DNA of 64,000 bases from Bimastos eiseni (lineage: Eukaryota; Annelida; Clitellata; Crassiclitellata; Lumbricidae): NCBI GenBank assembly GCA_959347315.1, contig OY365806.1:56478350-56542349 (forward strand), in the 5' to 3' direction. The notes below the pieces were generated by a model that ran no database searches, had not been told where the DNA came from, and saw only the letters and a program-made list of their open reading frames with translations. Every line of letters starts with the position of its first letter. Positions within the stretch are counted from its first letter, which is position 1. This document shows, piece by piece, positions 10,240-23,071 of this stretch. The position numbers and the translations under genes were made by a program.

Positions 10240-13200
10240 TCTTCCAACACCTCTTCCTTCTCCTCCTCCTCCTTATGTTCTTCCTCCCCACCTCTTCCTT
10301 CTCCTCCTTATGTTCTTCCTCCCCACCTCTTCCTTCTCCTCCTCCTTCTTTTATTCTTTCTCCCCACCTCTTCCTTCTCCTCCTCCTTCTTTTATTCTTT
10401 CTCCCCACCTCTTCCTTCTCCTCCTCCTCCTCCTTATGTTCTTCCTCCCCACCTCTTCCTTCTCCTCCTCCTTCTTTTATTCTTTCTCCCCACCTCTTCC
10501 TTCTCCTCCTCCTCCTCCTTATGTTCTTCCTCCCCACCTCTTCCTTCTCCTCCTCCTTCTTTTATTCTTTCTCCCCACCTCTTCCTTCTCCTCCTCCTTC
10601 TTTTATTCTTTCTCCCCACCTCTTCCTTCTCCTCCTCCTTCTTTTATTCTTTCTCCCCACCTCTTCCTTCTCCTCCTCCTCCTCCTTATGTTCTTCCTCC
10701 CCACCTCTTCCTTCTCCTCCTCCTTCTTTTATTCTTTCTCCCCACCTCTTCCTTCTCCTCCTCCTTCTTTTATTCTTTCTCCCCACCTCTTCCTTCTCCT
10801 CCTCCTCCTCCTTATGTTCTTCCTCCCCACCTCTTCCTTCTCCTCCTCCTTCTTTTATTCTTTCTCCCCACCTCTTCCTTCTCCTCCTCCTTCTTTTATT
10901 CTTTCTCCCCACCTCTTCCTTCTCCTCCTCCTTCTTTTATTCTTTCTTCCCACCTCTTCCTTCTCCTCCTTATGTTCTTCCTCCCCACCTCTTCCTTCTC
11001 CTCCTTATGTTCTTCCTTCCCACCTCTTCCTTCTTCTCCTCCTTCTTTTATTCTTTCTCCCCACCTCTTCCTTCTCCTCCTCCTTCTTTTATTCTTTCTC
11101 CCCACCTCTTCCTTCTCCTCCTCCTCCTCCTTATGTTCTTCCTCCCCACCTCTTCCTTCTCCTCCTCCTTCTTTTATTCTTTCTCCCCACCTCTTCCTTC
11201 TCCTCCTCCTCCTCCTTATGTTCTTCCTCCCCACCTCTTCCTTCTCCTCCTCCTTCTTTTATTCTTTCTCCCCACCTCTTCCTTCTCCTCCTCCTCCTCC
11301 TTATGTTCTTCCTCCCCACCTCTTCCTTCTCCTCCTCCTTCTTTTATTCTTTCTCCCCACCTCTTCCTTCTCCTCCTTATGTTCTTTCTCCCCACCTCTT
11401 CCTTCTCCTCCTCCTTCTTTTATTCTTTCTCCCCACCTCTTCCTTCTCCTCCTCCTCCTCCTTATGTTCTTCCTCCCCACCTCTTCCTTCTCCTCCTCCT
11501 TCTTTTATTCTTTCTCCCCACCTCTTCCTTCTCCTCCTCCTTCTTTTATTCTTTCTCCCCACCTCTTCCTTCTCCTCCTCCTCCTCCTTATGTTCTTCCT
11601 CCCCACCTCTTCCTTCTCCTCCTCCTTCTTTTATTCTTTCTCCCCACCTCTTCCTTCTCCTCCTCCTCCTCCTTATGTTCTTCCTCCCCACCTCTTCCTT
11701 CTCCTCCTCCTTCTTTTATTCTTTCTCCCCACCTCTTCCTTCTCCTCCTTATGTTCTTTCTCCCCACCTCTTCCTTCTCCTCCTCCTTCTTTTATTCTTT
11801 CTCCCCACCTCTTCCTTCTCCTCCTCCTCCTCCTTATGTTCTTCCTCCCCACCTCTTCCTTCTCCTCCTCCTTCTTTTATTCTTTCTCCCCACCTCTTCC
11901 TTCTCCTCCTTATGTTCTTCCTTCCCACCTCTTCCTTCTCCTCCTCCTTCTTTTATTCTTTCTCCCCACCTCTTCCTTCTCCTCCTCCTCCTCCTTATGT
12001 TCTTCCTCCCCACCTCTTCCTTCTCCTCCTCCTTCTTTTATTCTTTCTCCCCACCTCTTCCTTCTCCTCCTTATGTTCTTCCTCCCCACCTCTTCCTTCT
12101 CCTCCTCCTTCTTTTATTCTTTCTCCCCACCTCTTCCTTCTCCTCCTTATGTTCTTCCTTCCCACCTCTTCCTTCTCCTCCTCCTTCTTTTATTCTTTCT
12201 CCCCACCTCTTCCTTCTCCTCCTCCTCCTCCTTATGTTCTTCCTCCCCACCTCTTCCTTCTCCTCCTCCTTCTTTTATTCTTTCTCCCCACCTCTTCCTT
12301 CTCCTCCTTATGTTCTTCCTTCCCACCTCTTCCTTCTCCTCCTCCTTCTTTTATTCTTTCTCCCCACCTCTTCCTTCTCCTCCTTATGTTCTTCCTTCCC
12401 ACCTCTTCCTTCTCCTCCTCCTTCTTTTATTCTTTCTCCCCACCTCTTCCTTCTCCTCCTTATGTTCTTCCTTCCCACCTCTTCCTTCTCCTCCTCCTTC
12501 TTTTATTCTTTCTCCCCACCTCTTCCTTCTCCTCCTCCTCCTCCTTATGTTCTTCCTCCCCACCTCTTCCTTCTCCTCCTCCTTCTTTTATTCTTTCTCC
12601 CCACCTCTTCCTTCTCCTCCTTATGTTCTTCCTTCCCACCTCTTCCTTCTCCTCCTCCTTCTTTTATTCTTTCTCCCCACCTCTTCCTTCTCCTCCTTAT
12701 GTTCTTCCTTCCCACCTCTTCCTTCTCCTCCTCCTTCTTTTATTCTTTCTCCCCACCTCTTCCTTCTCCTCCTTATGTTCTTCCTTCCCACCTCTTCCTT
12801 CTCCTCCTCCTTCTTTTATTCTTTCTCCCCACCTCTTCCTTCTCCTCCTCCTCCTCCTCCTTATGTTCTTCCTCCCCACCTCTTCCTTCTCCTCCTCCTT
12901 CTTTTATTCTTTCTCCCCACCTCTTCCTTCTCCTCCTTATGTTCTTCCTCCCCACCTCTTCCTTCTCCTCCTCCTTCTTTTATTCTTTCTCCCCACCTCT
13001 TCCTTCTCCTCCTCCTTCTTTTATTCTTCCTCCCCACCTCTTCCTTCTCCTCCTCCTTCTTTTATTCTTTCTCCCCACCTCTTCCTTCTCCTCCTCCTTC
13101 TTTTATTCTTCCTCCCCACCTCTTCCTTCTCCTCCTCCTTCTTTTATTCTTTCTCCCCACCTCTTCCTTCTCCTCCTTATGTTCTTCCTTCCCACCTCTT

Positions 13201-16200
13201 CCTTCTCCTCCTCCTTCTTTTATTCTTTCTCCCCACCTCTTCCTTCTCCTCCTCCTTCTTTTATTCTTTCTCCCCACCTCTTCCTTCTCCTCCTCCTTCT
13301 TTTATTCTTTCTTCCCACCTCTTCCTCCTCCTCCTTATGTTCTTCCTTCCCACCTCTTCCTTCTTCTCCTCCTTCTTTTATTCTTTCTCCCCACCTCTTC
13401 CTTCTCCTCCTCCTTCTTTTATTCTTTCTCCCCACCTCTTCCTTCTCCTCCTCCTTCTTTTATTCTTTCTCCCCACCTCTTCCTTCTCCTCCTCCTCCTC
13501 CTTATGTTCTTCCTCCCCACCTCTTCCTTCTCCTCCTCCTTCTTTTATTCTTTCTCCCCACCTCTTCCTTCTCCTCCTTATGTTCTTCCTCCCCACCTCT
13601 TCCTTCTCCTCCTTATGTTCTTCCTTCCCACCTCTTCCTTCTTCTCCTCCTTCTTTTATTCTTTCTCCCCACCTCTTCCTTCTCCTCCTTATGTTCTTCC
13701 TTCCCACCTCTTCCTTCTTCTCCTCCTTCTTTTATTCTTTCTCCCCACCTCTTCCTTCTCCTCCTCCTTCTTTTATTCTTTCTCCCCACCTCTTCCTTCT
13801 TCTCCTCCTTCTTTTATTCTTTCTCCCCACCTCTTCCTTCTCCTCCTTATGTTCTTCCTTCCCACCTCTTCCTTCTTCTCCTCCTTCTTTTATTCTTTCT
13901 CCCCACCTCTTCCTTCTCCTCCTTATGTTCTTCCTTCCCACCTCTTCCTTCTTCTCCTCCTTCTTTTATTCTTTCTCCCCAACCTCTTCCTTCTCCTCCT
14001 CCTTCTTTTATTCTTTCTCCCCACCTCTTCCTTCTCCTCCTCCTCCTCCTTATGTTCTTCCTCCCCACCTCTTCCTTCTCCTCCTCCTTCTTTTATTCTT
14101 TCTCCCCACCTCTTCCTTCTCCTCCTTATGTTCTTCCTCCCCACCTCTTCCTTCTCCTCCTCCTTCTTTTATTCTTTCTCCCCACCTCTTCCTTCTCCTC
14201 CTTATGTTCTTCCTCCCCACCTCTTCCTTCTCCTCCTTATGTTCTTCCTTCCCACCTCTTCCTTCTCCTCCTCCTTCTTTTATTCTTTCTCCCCACCTCT
14301 TCCTTCTCCTCCTTATGTTCTTCCTCCCCACCTCTTCCTTCTCCTCCTCCTTCTTTTATTCTTTCTCCCCACCTCTTCCTTCTCCTCCTCCTTCTTTTAT
14401 TCTTTCTCCCCACCTCTTCCTTCTCCTCCTCCTTCTTTTATTCTTTCTCCCCACCTCTTCCTTCTCCTCCTCCTCCTCCTTATGTTCTTCCTCCCCACCT
14501 CTTCCTTCTCCTCCTCCTTCTTTTATTCTTCCTCCCCACCTCTTCCTTCTCCTCCTCCTTCTTTTATTCTTCCTCCCCACCTCTTCCTTCTCCTCCTCCT
14601 TCTTTTATTCTTTCTCCCCACCTCTTCCTTCTCCTCCTCCTTCTTTTATTCTTTCTCCCCACCTCTTCCTTCTCCTCCTCCTTCTTTTATTCTTTCTCCC
14701 CACCTCTTCCTTCTCCTCCTCCTTCTTTTATTCTTTCTCCCCACCTCTTCCTTCTCCTCCTTATGTTCTTCCTCCCCACCTCTTCCTTCTCCTCCTCCTT
14801 CTTTTATTCTTTCTCCCCACCTCTTCCTTCTCCTCCTCCTTCTTTTATTCTTTCTCCCCACCTCTTCCTTCTCCTCCTCCTTCTTTTATTCTTTCTCCCC
14901 ACCTCTTCCTTCTCCTCCTTATGTTCTTCCTCCCCACCTCTTCCTTCTCCTCCTCCTTCTTTTATTCTTTCTCCCCACCTCTTCCTTCTCCTCCTTATGT
15001 TCTTCCTTCCCACCTCTTCCTTCTCCTCCTCCTTCTTTTATTCTTTCTCCCCACCTCTTCCTTCTCCTCCTCCTTCTTTTATTCTTTCTCCCCACCTCTT
15101 CCTTCTCCTCCTCCTTCTTTTATTCTTTCTTCCCACCTCTTCCTCCTCCTCCTTATGTTCTTCCTTCCCACCTCTTCCTTCTTCTCCTCCTTCTTTTATT
15201 CTTTCTCCCCACCTCTTCCTTCTCCTCCTCCTTCTTTTATTCTTTCTCCCCACCTCTTCCTTCTCCTCCTCCATCTTTTATTCTTTCTCCCCACCTCTTC
15301 CTTCTCCTCCTTATGTTCTTCCTCCCCACCTCTTCCTTCTCCTCCTCCTTCTTTTATTCTTTCTCCCCACCTCTTCCTTCTCCTCCTCCTTCTTTTATTC
15401 TTTCTCCCCACCTCTTCCTTCTCCTCCTCCTTCTTTTATTCTTTCTCCCCACCTCTTCCTTCTCCTCCTCCTCCTCCTTATGTTCTTCCTCCCCACCTCT
15501 TCCTTCTTCTCCTCCTTCTTTTATTCTTTCTCCCCACCTCTTCCTTCTCCTCCTTATGTTCTTCCTTCCCACCTCTTCCTTCTTCTCCTCCTTCTTTTAT
15601 TCTTTCTCCCCACCTCTTCCTTCTCCTCCTCCTCCTCCTTATGTTCTTCCTCCCCACCTCTTCCTTCTCCTCCTCCTTCTTTTATTCTTTCTCCCCACCT
15701 CTTCCTTCTCCTCCTCCTCCTCCTTATGTTCTTCCTCCCCACCTCTTCCTTCTCCTCCTTATGTTCTTCCTCCCCACCTCTTCCTTCTCCTCCTTATGTT
15801 CTTCCTTCCCACCTCTTCCTTCTTCTCCTCCTTCTTTTATTCTTTCTCCCCACCTCTTCCTTCTCCTCCTTATGTTCTTCCTTCCCACCTCTTCCTTCTT
15901 CTCCTCCTTCTTTTATTCTTTCTCCCCACCTCTTCCTTCTCCTCCTCCTTCTTTTATTCTTTCTCCCCACCTCTTCCTTCTCCTCCTCCTTCTTTTATTC
16001 TTTCTCCCCACCTCTTCCTTCTCCTCCTTATGTTCTTCCTTCCCACCTCTTCCTTCTTCTCCTCCTTCTTTTATTCTTTCTCCCCACCTCTTCCTTCTCC
16101 TCCTTATGTTCTTCCTTCGCACCTCTTCCTTCTTCTCCTCCTTCTTTTATTCTTTCTCCCCACCTCTTCCTTCTCCTCCTCCTTCTTTTATTCTTTCTCC

Positions 16201-18640
16201 CCACCTCTTCCTTCTCCTCCTCCTCCTCCTTATGTTCATCCTCCCCACCTCTTCCTTCTCCTCCTCCTTCTTTTATTCTTTCTCCCCACCTCTTCCTTCT
16301 CCTCCTTATGTTCTTCCTCCCCACCTCTTCCTTCTCCTCCTTATGTTCTTCCTTCCCACCTCTTCCTTCTCCTCCTCCTTCTTTTATTCTTTCTCCCCAC
16401 CTCTTCCTTTTCCTCCTCCTTCTTTTATTCTTTCTCCCCACCTCTTCCTTCTCCTCCTCCTTCTTTTATTCTTTCTCCCCACCTCTTCCTTCTCCTCCTC
16501 CTCCTCCTTATGTTCTTCCTCCCCACCTCTTCCTTCTCCTCCTCCTTCTTTTATTCTTTCTCCCCACCTCTTCCTTCTCCTCCTCCTTCTTTTATTCTTT
16601 CTCCCCACCTCTTCCTTCTCCTCCTCCTTCTTTTATTCTTTCTCCCCACCTCTTCCTTCTCCTCCTTATGTTCTTCCTCCCCACCTCTTCCTTCTCCTCC
16701 TTATGTTCTTCCTCCCCACCTCTTCCTTCTCCTCCTCCTTCTTTTATTCTTTCTCCCCACCTCTTCCTTCTCCTCCTTATGTTCTTCCTCCCCACCTCTT
16801 CCTTCTCCTCCTTATGTTCTTCCTCCCCACCTCTTCCTTCTCCTCCTTATGTTCTTCCTCCCCACCTCTTCCTTCTCCTCCTCCTTCTTTTATTCTTTCT
16901 CCCCACCTCTTCCTTCTCCTCCTCCTTCTTTTATTCTTTCTCCCCACCTCTTCCTTCTCCTCCTTATGTTCTTCCTCCCCACCTCTTCCTTCTCCTCCTT
17001 ATGTTCTTCCTCCCCACCTCTTCCTTCTCCTCCTCCTTTTTTTATTCTTTCTCCCCACCTCTTCCTTCTCCTCCTCCTTCTTTTATTCTTTCTCCCCACC
17101 TCTTACTTCTCCTCCTCCTTCTTTTATTCTTTCTCCCCACCTCTTCCTTCTCCTCCTTATGTTCTTCCTCCCCACCTCTTCCTTCTCCTCCTTATGTTCT
17201 TCCTCCCCACCTCTTCCTTCTCCTCCTCCTTCTTTTATTCTTTCTCCCCACCTCTTCCTTCTCCTCCTCCTTCTTTTATTCTTTCTCCCCACCTCTTCCT
17301 TCTCCTCCTTATGTTCTTCCTCCCCACCTCTTCCTTCTCCTCCTTATGTTCTTCCTTCCCACCTCTTCCTTCTCCTCCTCCTTCTTTTCTTCTTTCTCCC
17401 CACCTCTTCCTTCTCCTCCTCCTTCTTTTATTCTTTCTCCCCACCTCTTCCTTCTCCTCCTTATGTTCTTCCTTCCCACCTCTTCCTTCTCCTCCTCCTT
17501 CTTTTCTTCTTTCTCCCCACCTCTTCCTTCTCCTCCTCCTTCTTTTATTCTTTCTCCCCACCTCTTCCTCCTCCTCCTTATGTTCTTCCTCCCCACCTCT
17601 TCCTTCTCCTCCTCCTTCTTTTATTCTTTCTCCCCACCTCTTCCTTCTCCTCCTTATGTTCTTCCTCCCCACCTCTTCCTTCTCCTCCTTATGTTCTTCC
17701 TCCCCACCTCTTCCTTCTCCTCCTTATGTTCTTCCTCCCCACCTCTTCCTTCTCCTCCTTATGTTCTTCCTCCCCACCTCTTCCTTCTCCTCCTTATGTT
17801 CTTCCTTCCCACCTCTTCCTTCTCCTCCTCCTTCTTTTATTCTTTCTCCCCACCTCTTCCTTCTCCTCCTCCTTCTTTTATTCTTTCTCCCCACCTCTTC
17901 CTTCTCCTCCTCCTCCTCCTTATGTTCTTCCTCCCCACCTCTTCCTTCTCCTCCTTATGTTCTTCCTCCCCACCTCTTCCTTCTCCTCCTTATGTTCTTC
18001 CTCCCCACCTCTTCCTTCTCCTCCTTATGTTCTTCCTTCCCACCTCTTCCTTCTCCTCCTCCTTCTTTTATTCTTTCTCCCCACCTCTTCCTTCTCCTCC
18101 TCCTTCTTTTATTCTTTCTCCCCACCTCTTCCTTCTCCTCCTCCTTCTTTTATTCTTTCTCCCCACCTCTTCCTTCTCCTCCTCCTCCTCCTTATGTTCT
18201 TCCTCCCCACCTCTTCCTTCTCCTCCTCCTTCTTTTATTCTTTCTCCCCACCTCTTCCTTCTCCTCCTCCTCCTCCTTATGTTCTTCCTCCCCACCTCTT
18301 CCTTCTCCTCCTCCTTCTTTTATTCTTTCTCCCCACCTCTTCCTTCTCCTCCTTATGTTCTTCCTCCCCACCTCTTCCTTCTCCTCCTTATGTTCTTCCT
18401 CCCCACCTCTTCCTTCTCCTCCTTATGTTCTTCCTCCCCACCTCTTCCTTCTCCTCCTTATGTTCTTCCTCCCCACCTCTTCCTTCTCCTCCTCCTTCTT
18501 TTATTCTTTCTCCCCACCTCTTCCTTCTCCTCCTTATGTTCTTCCTCCCCACCTCTTCCTTCTCCTCCTTATGTTCTTCCTCCCCACCTCTTCCTTCTCC
18601 TCCTTATGTTCTTCCTTCCCACCTCTTCTTTCTTCTCCTC
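10240..18640 (+). repeat. 8.4-kb homopyrimidine tandem array (35/41/44-bp units)
   Basis: Every unit shares the core CACCTCTTCCTTCTCCTCCT and continues in one of two ways: TCTTTTATTCTTTCTCCC (A type, 41 bp) or TATGTTCTTCCTCCC (B type, 35 bp, or 41-44 bp with extra CTC triplets). The A and B types are mixed without a strict higher order. The + strand is almost pure pyrimidine and the minus strand almost pure purine. No TAA, TAG or TGA occurs on the + strand, so all three frames stay open; repetition of the same Leu/Phe/Ser/Pro peptide in every frame shows this is not a protein-coding gene. A one-base insertion (CCCCAACC) occurs at about 13980. Point changes are rare. Confidence 0.97.
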
Positions 18641-18770
18641 CTCCTCCTTTTCTTCTTCTTCGTTGTCGTCGTCGTCCTCCTTTTCTTCTTCATCCAACAC
18701 CTCTTCTGATTCCCACTCCTCCTCTTCGTCGTCGTCCTCCTCTCGCTCCATCTAATACTCTGCTGTTGGT
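18641..18770 (+). repeat. Degenerate pyrimidine-rich flank of the array
   Basis: The array breaks up into TTCTTC, GTCGTC and CTCCTCC words before ordinary sequence resumes near 18770. Confidence 0.7.
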
Positions 18771-19166
18771 GGAGCAGATGATGGTGATCAGCGGCAGCAG
18801 CTGACGATGGTTTCTATCTTTGTCAATCATCAGACGGACAAAAGACACGCTTCACGGTTGACGCCATCTCAGGTGGACGTACATAGGCTATAGGCTACAT
18901 GTAAATGTACATGACCTCGCAGATAAAACAACATCAGTATACATTCATTCAATACGAGAATTCATAGCACCTCTATCATATAGCACATCTATACTATATA
19001 TATATAGAGGGTAGGCCTACACTGATTGAAACCAGCGCTGCCTATAAATGTAGCACGTACTAATTGTATATCAGTGATATTGGGTGTGGGGAGTCGATAG
19101 TTTGGATGGAAGGGATAACGTACACTGTTGCAATTGGAGTGACAAAATAGGTGTGGAAGCGTTATC
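18771..19166. other. No recognisable feature
   Basis: No gene or repeat of note apart from a short TATATA run near 18993. Confidence 0.5.
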
Positions 19167-19199
<33 letters not shown>

Positions 19200-19200
19200 C
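19167..19200 (+). repeat. GAT trinucleotide microsatellite
   Basis: About 11 GAT units. Confidence 0.95.
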
Positions 19201-19850
19201 ATAAAAATTATAATTAGCCAACATCACCATATCTGTTGTTGCACTTATCGCCTCGGCAGTGTTGTAATAACATATAGACCTAGCAGAAATCTGAAGTGGT
19301 TCACCTAGCTCCTTCATCTTAATTAATCGCATTCTAATCCCATTGTCATTGCTTCCTCTTCTAATCTTCTTTCGTATCATCTTCTACGTCATTCCTTCAT
19401 CGATCCCTCACTGAAGAAATAATCGTATACTTGATGCCGTGATTGCATTAACATCGTTTTGTATTTGTTTGTGATCCACAGATTTCGAGAATCAGGTAAA
19501 ATATTCTACAATTTATGTCAATTGGACAAATGTATATTTCGTCTACATTAGTTAAGAGCGAAGGCTGCGTCTCGTAGGCCTACGCCTGTGTCTAGAGAAC
19601 ATATGTGGACCGCGTGGTTAGCTTTCCGATGCAAGTTCATTTCAATTTTCAAAGATTATAATCTCGAACTTGCATGCAGACCTTTGATGGCGTGACGTCC
19701 ATACAAACGGGAGCGTGGTGGTGAAGGATCTCAATCTATCAAAGTCTCATTGAAAATGAGCAGCATAGATAGAGTCCATAATGCAGTCGCAATAAGCCTG
19801 TATAGGCCGTTAAAACACATAAAATGTGTAATAGGCCTATGTGTCTTGAG
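19201..19850. other. No recognisable feature
   Basis: Mixed-composition DNA without coding pattern or repeat that I can support. Confidence 0.5.
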
Positions 19851-19854
19851 TGTC

Positions 19855-20312
19855 GTTTAGGGTCAGATTAGACGTTGTGAGGATCGTTTATGGTCAGAGC
19901 AAGGACGAACATACACTAAATATAAAATCCTTGGGTCAGGATTAGGGTTTGTGTCATTTTTAGACATATATACAATGCGCTTTCGGCCGCAGAAGTAATT
20001 TTTCTGTACGTTTTTTGCCGAACTTTCGACCGCAAAAGCTCCACGCTTACAAGCTGACCATAAACGACCCTCACGACGTTTGACCTGGCCCTAACCGACC
20101 TTCACGATACGACGCGTAACCTGACATTAACCGACCCTCACGATATATCTGGCCCTCACGACGCATATTACAAGTTTTAGACGTTTTCGACAGTGCGCAT
20201 GCGCCAATGGTTGAGCATGCGCAGAGGTCTTAACGCTCTAAATATTGTATGGGCTCGGCCGTAGAAGTAGAATTTTCGTTTATTTTTGTGCCGAAGTTTC
20301 GGACGCAGAAGA
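19855..20312. repeat. Inverted and direct repeat cluster
   Basis: GACGTTGTGAGG through ATCGTTTATGGTCAG (about 19870-19898) is inverted at 20053-20086 (CTGACCATAAACGACCCTCA, then CGACGT). A second pair is direct: TCGGCCGCAGAAGTA through GACCGCAAAAG (19983-20038) and TCGGCCGTAGAAGTA through GACGCAGAAG (20253-20308). Further GACCCTCACGA words occur at 20060-20160. It looks like a rearranged non-coding repeat of unknown type. Confidence 0.55.
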
Positions 20313-22190
20313 TTTATCCTAAATAATTTATTAGTCCCAAGTTTTGTTAACTCGTAAAGTTTCTCATGAATATTCATCAGCGAATACTATGAACGTCATC
20401 GAATATCATGAATATTCAGATGGGTCAACGGGAGAGCGTAACAAAAAATAGAGCAGCCGGGGCACTATAGTTGCATAGACCTTCTACTAGAAAGACGACG
20501 TAACGACGATTTAGTATTTCGTATTAGATGCAAGGATTTAACTAGATCAATGAATAAGAGAACCTTTAGAAGGCAGACAGATTTAAAGTATGGGCTTACA
20601 TGTTTAGACCCGATATTTATGGTTACCTCGGGGGACTTTCTGACGGGCCTCATTCTATAGCCACGAATGCTAACCAGCCACTTTTCGTCAGGTCAACATA
20701 ATACCCATTCTTAGAATCTTCAAGTACAATGCAACATGACAGTAGCCGTCAAGAAGGTTGTAAAGAAGCTTCTGGTCAGATTAGCCGGCGTTGTTGCTTG
20801 GCTATTACAAATTGAGGATCCATGAAGTTCATAGCCCTGGATATTAAATTTAGTAACTTATGGCTAGATTAGCAGAAAAGTCAAATAAGCATCAGGCTAT
20901 TTTTGGATTCGTATTTCCATCGTGTGTGTGTACTGATGATTTGTGAACATGATTTCTCTAGGTTGTTCTGTGAGTGTCAACGGCATCACCATTAGATTTC
21001 AGGCGTCTGACATCTTTCGCATTTCCTTCCATTATATATTGAGGAACTGTAAAATTCAGACTTGCATATTCAATACACTTAATTTTCATTAGATTAGCAG
21101 AACTATAGGCAGTGTTTTAAGAGGCTCAGACCAGTTCTTTGAGATAGTCTTGAGATGAAGCTTTTGAGCGACACTTTAGAAGCTTGAGGTTAACGACTGC
21201 GGTACGAAGTGTTAGGAACTTCCTTTTTCTTGGCTTTGACACATGAAGATAGATGGGCAATTCACTCCCTGATCTTCCAACTTGCAGTATGTGAACCTGT
21301 GAACTTAATACAATTGGGTTAGCTGACAATTGGTGCAGAAACTTGCATCAACTTTCTACATTTTCTCTGGTGGGAATTTTAACCTGGTAGCATAACAAAC
21401 GTTTGACAATACTAATCGTTCGAATATTGTGCAGTCTGAACTTCAAGACCACTAGATTCAACACCAAAGCATCATCACTATGACCAGCAAATCATAGGTC
21501 AGAAACAAGAAATAATTATTTTATCAATACTTTCTTCAGAGCAAGTCTGTAATCTCAAGATGCCCTTACTGGACTACAGGCCTACACCATATTAGTTAAT
21601 AACAAGCATGTATTATAAGTGGCTGGGAAACCACTGCAGCTTTTCATTAAAGTTTCAAGATGTGGCAATGCAAACATTTCACTTCTGCCAACTTAAACAA
21701 TAACTTTTTAATCATGAAAAAAAATGAAACTGGTTAAAAAGTAAGTGAAACCAATGCACATATGCAACAGTAATTTGTGACTACAGTAATTAAATAATAA
21801 AATGACAGACTGTGATGGGCATGTCACATAAATCCACATACAGAGAACAACAGATGAACATTGAGTGACCAAGTGAGCTGAAGAACTTCACAAAAATGCT
21901 ATTCATGTGTTCTCAAATCACTAGATCAGCAGGCAAGAAAGAATAGCATAACATTTGATTGGTGAGCAAATAACACACTCATAATGGCTGAAAAAATTTT
22001 CCATGCCCAAAAATCTAATGTAAAGTAAATTAAGGCAGTAAACTTATCTACAAAGATGCTTGACCACAAAACTGATGACAGTCTACTGTACAAAGGTCGA
22101 GATTCATATGCTGAAGTGTAAATATAATCCACAGTATGAATAAACACTTCATAGAGCAAATTAAGTACAGTATTCACAATAGTCCCAAAT
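20313..22190. other. No recognisable feature
   Basis: AT-rich DNA. The short open frames show no known motif. Nothing here supports an RNA gene or mobile element. Confidence 0.5.
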
Positions 22191-22199
22191 TCCGAGGAT

Positions 22200-22620
22200 G
22201 ACTTCAGTGGACCAATGCAGAAATTCACCGTGGATCAGTTCAATAAACTGCTCTACCGTCACGACGACGCCAATGGCTCTAGCCCGACGTACGATAGCTT
22301 CTGACTCCACTCGCATTCTCCTGGATGGAGTATCAGGGTGCAGCTGCAGATTCCGAAAGTTCTATGGCATGGCTCACGTCAAGGCTGCACTCTGTATCAA
22401 ACATTTCTTCGGCTAACAAGTTGGCTGCGGAACAAAGGTCGAAACTCAAACCATATGGCTAGTCCATGGCTTTCTCTACAACCAAGCCGCCGCAATAAGC
22501 TACCAAAATCTGCTGGCTGATCCATCAGCATCAGATCTGCTAACGTCGAACTCACAGCTGACATAGATGAACTCCGATCGACCGAGTCGACTGCACGCTC
22601 ACTCCCCTTCTTCACTGCCG
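22200..22620 (-). pseudogene. Coding-like remnant, family unknown
   Basis: Minus-strand translation gives LLAEEMFDTECSLDVSHAIE, then LSESAAAP and a stop. One base over, the reading continues DTPSRRMRVESEAIVRRARA and VTVEQFIELIHGEF. The two halves look like one coding region split by a single-base frameshift. I do not recognise the protein. It lies downstream of the THAP-like exon at 23072-23257 on the same strand and may belong to the same dead gene. Confidence 0.35.
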
Positions 22621-23071
22621 ACCCACGGGCAGGTATGCTTGAGTAGCCATTTTGATCATTGAGCATACTTTCCACTGAAGGAATTGCCACAGAGAAAGCC
22701 AAATCAGGTATTGTACATTATCATTTAGCAAATTTATAACGTGCAATAGATAATTCAAAATGTGATCTGAAGCACGGATAGTCAGCCACCAGGTGAAGAT
22801 GCACTTAGATTTATGAAGATGCACTTAGATTTTTAAATCCCTGACACTGAATATCATCTGCATACTATTGTAATTGGATTCCAAAATGCTCAGCTATATG
22901 ACTGATTTAGGAAGCAAATAATGAAGGGCACTTCAGCAGGATCAACAGTCAATCCATATAAATAATGCATTTTCAGGAAGATCCTCGTACTTCATTTTTA
23001 TGCTACGGGGGCACAATATTACCACGTAGACCCCAAACTAAGTATATTATCCTGTGACAGCCAAAGCTGAT

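Noticed and set aside
10226..18640. CRISPR array or prokaryotic repeat system
   Set aside because: Units are contiguous with no unique spacers, in a eukaryotic context.
10226..18751. Many minus-strand Arg/Lys/Glu/Gly-rich frames of 60 to 145 codons
   Set aside because: Purine-strand reading of the array; the frames break and restart with unit phase.
9994..18804. Three overlapping + strand frames of 2,826 to 2,936 codons, rich in Leu, Phe, Ser and Pro
   Set aside because: They are the same tandem array read in three frames; unit length and lack of stop words explain their openness. No start context, splice signal or non-repetitive domain.
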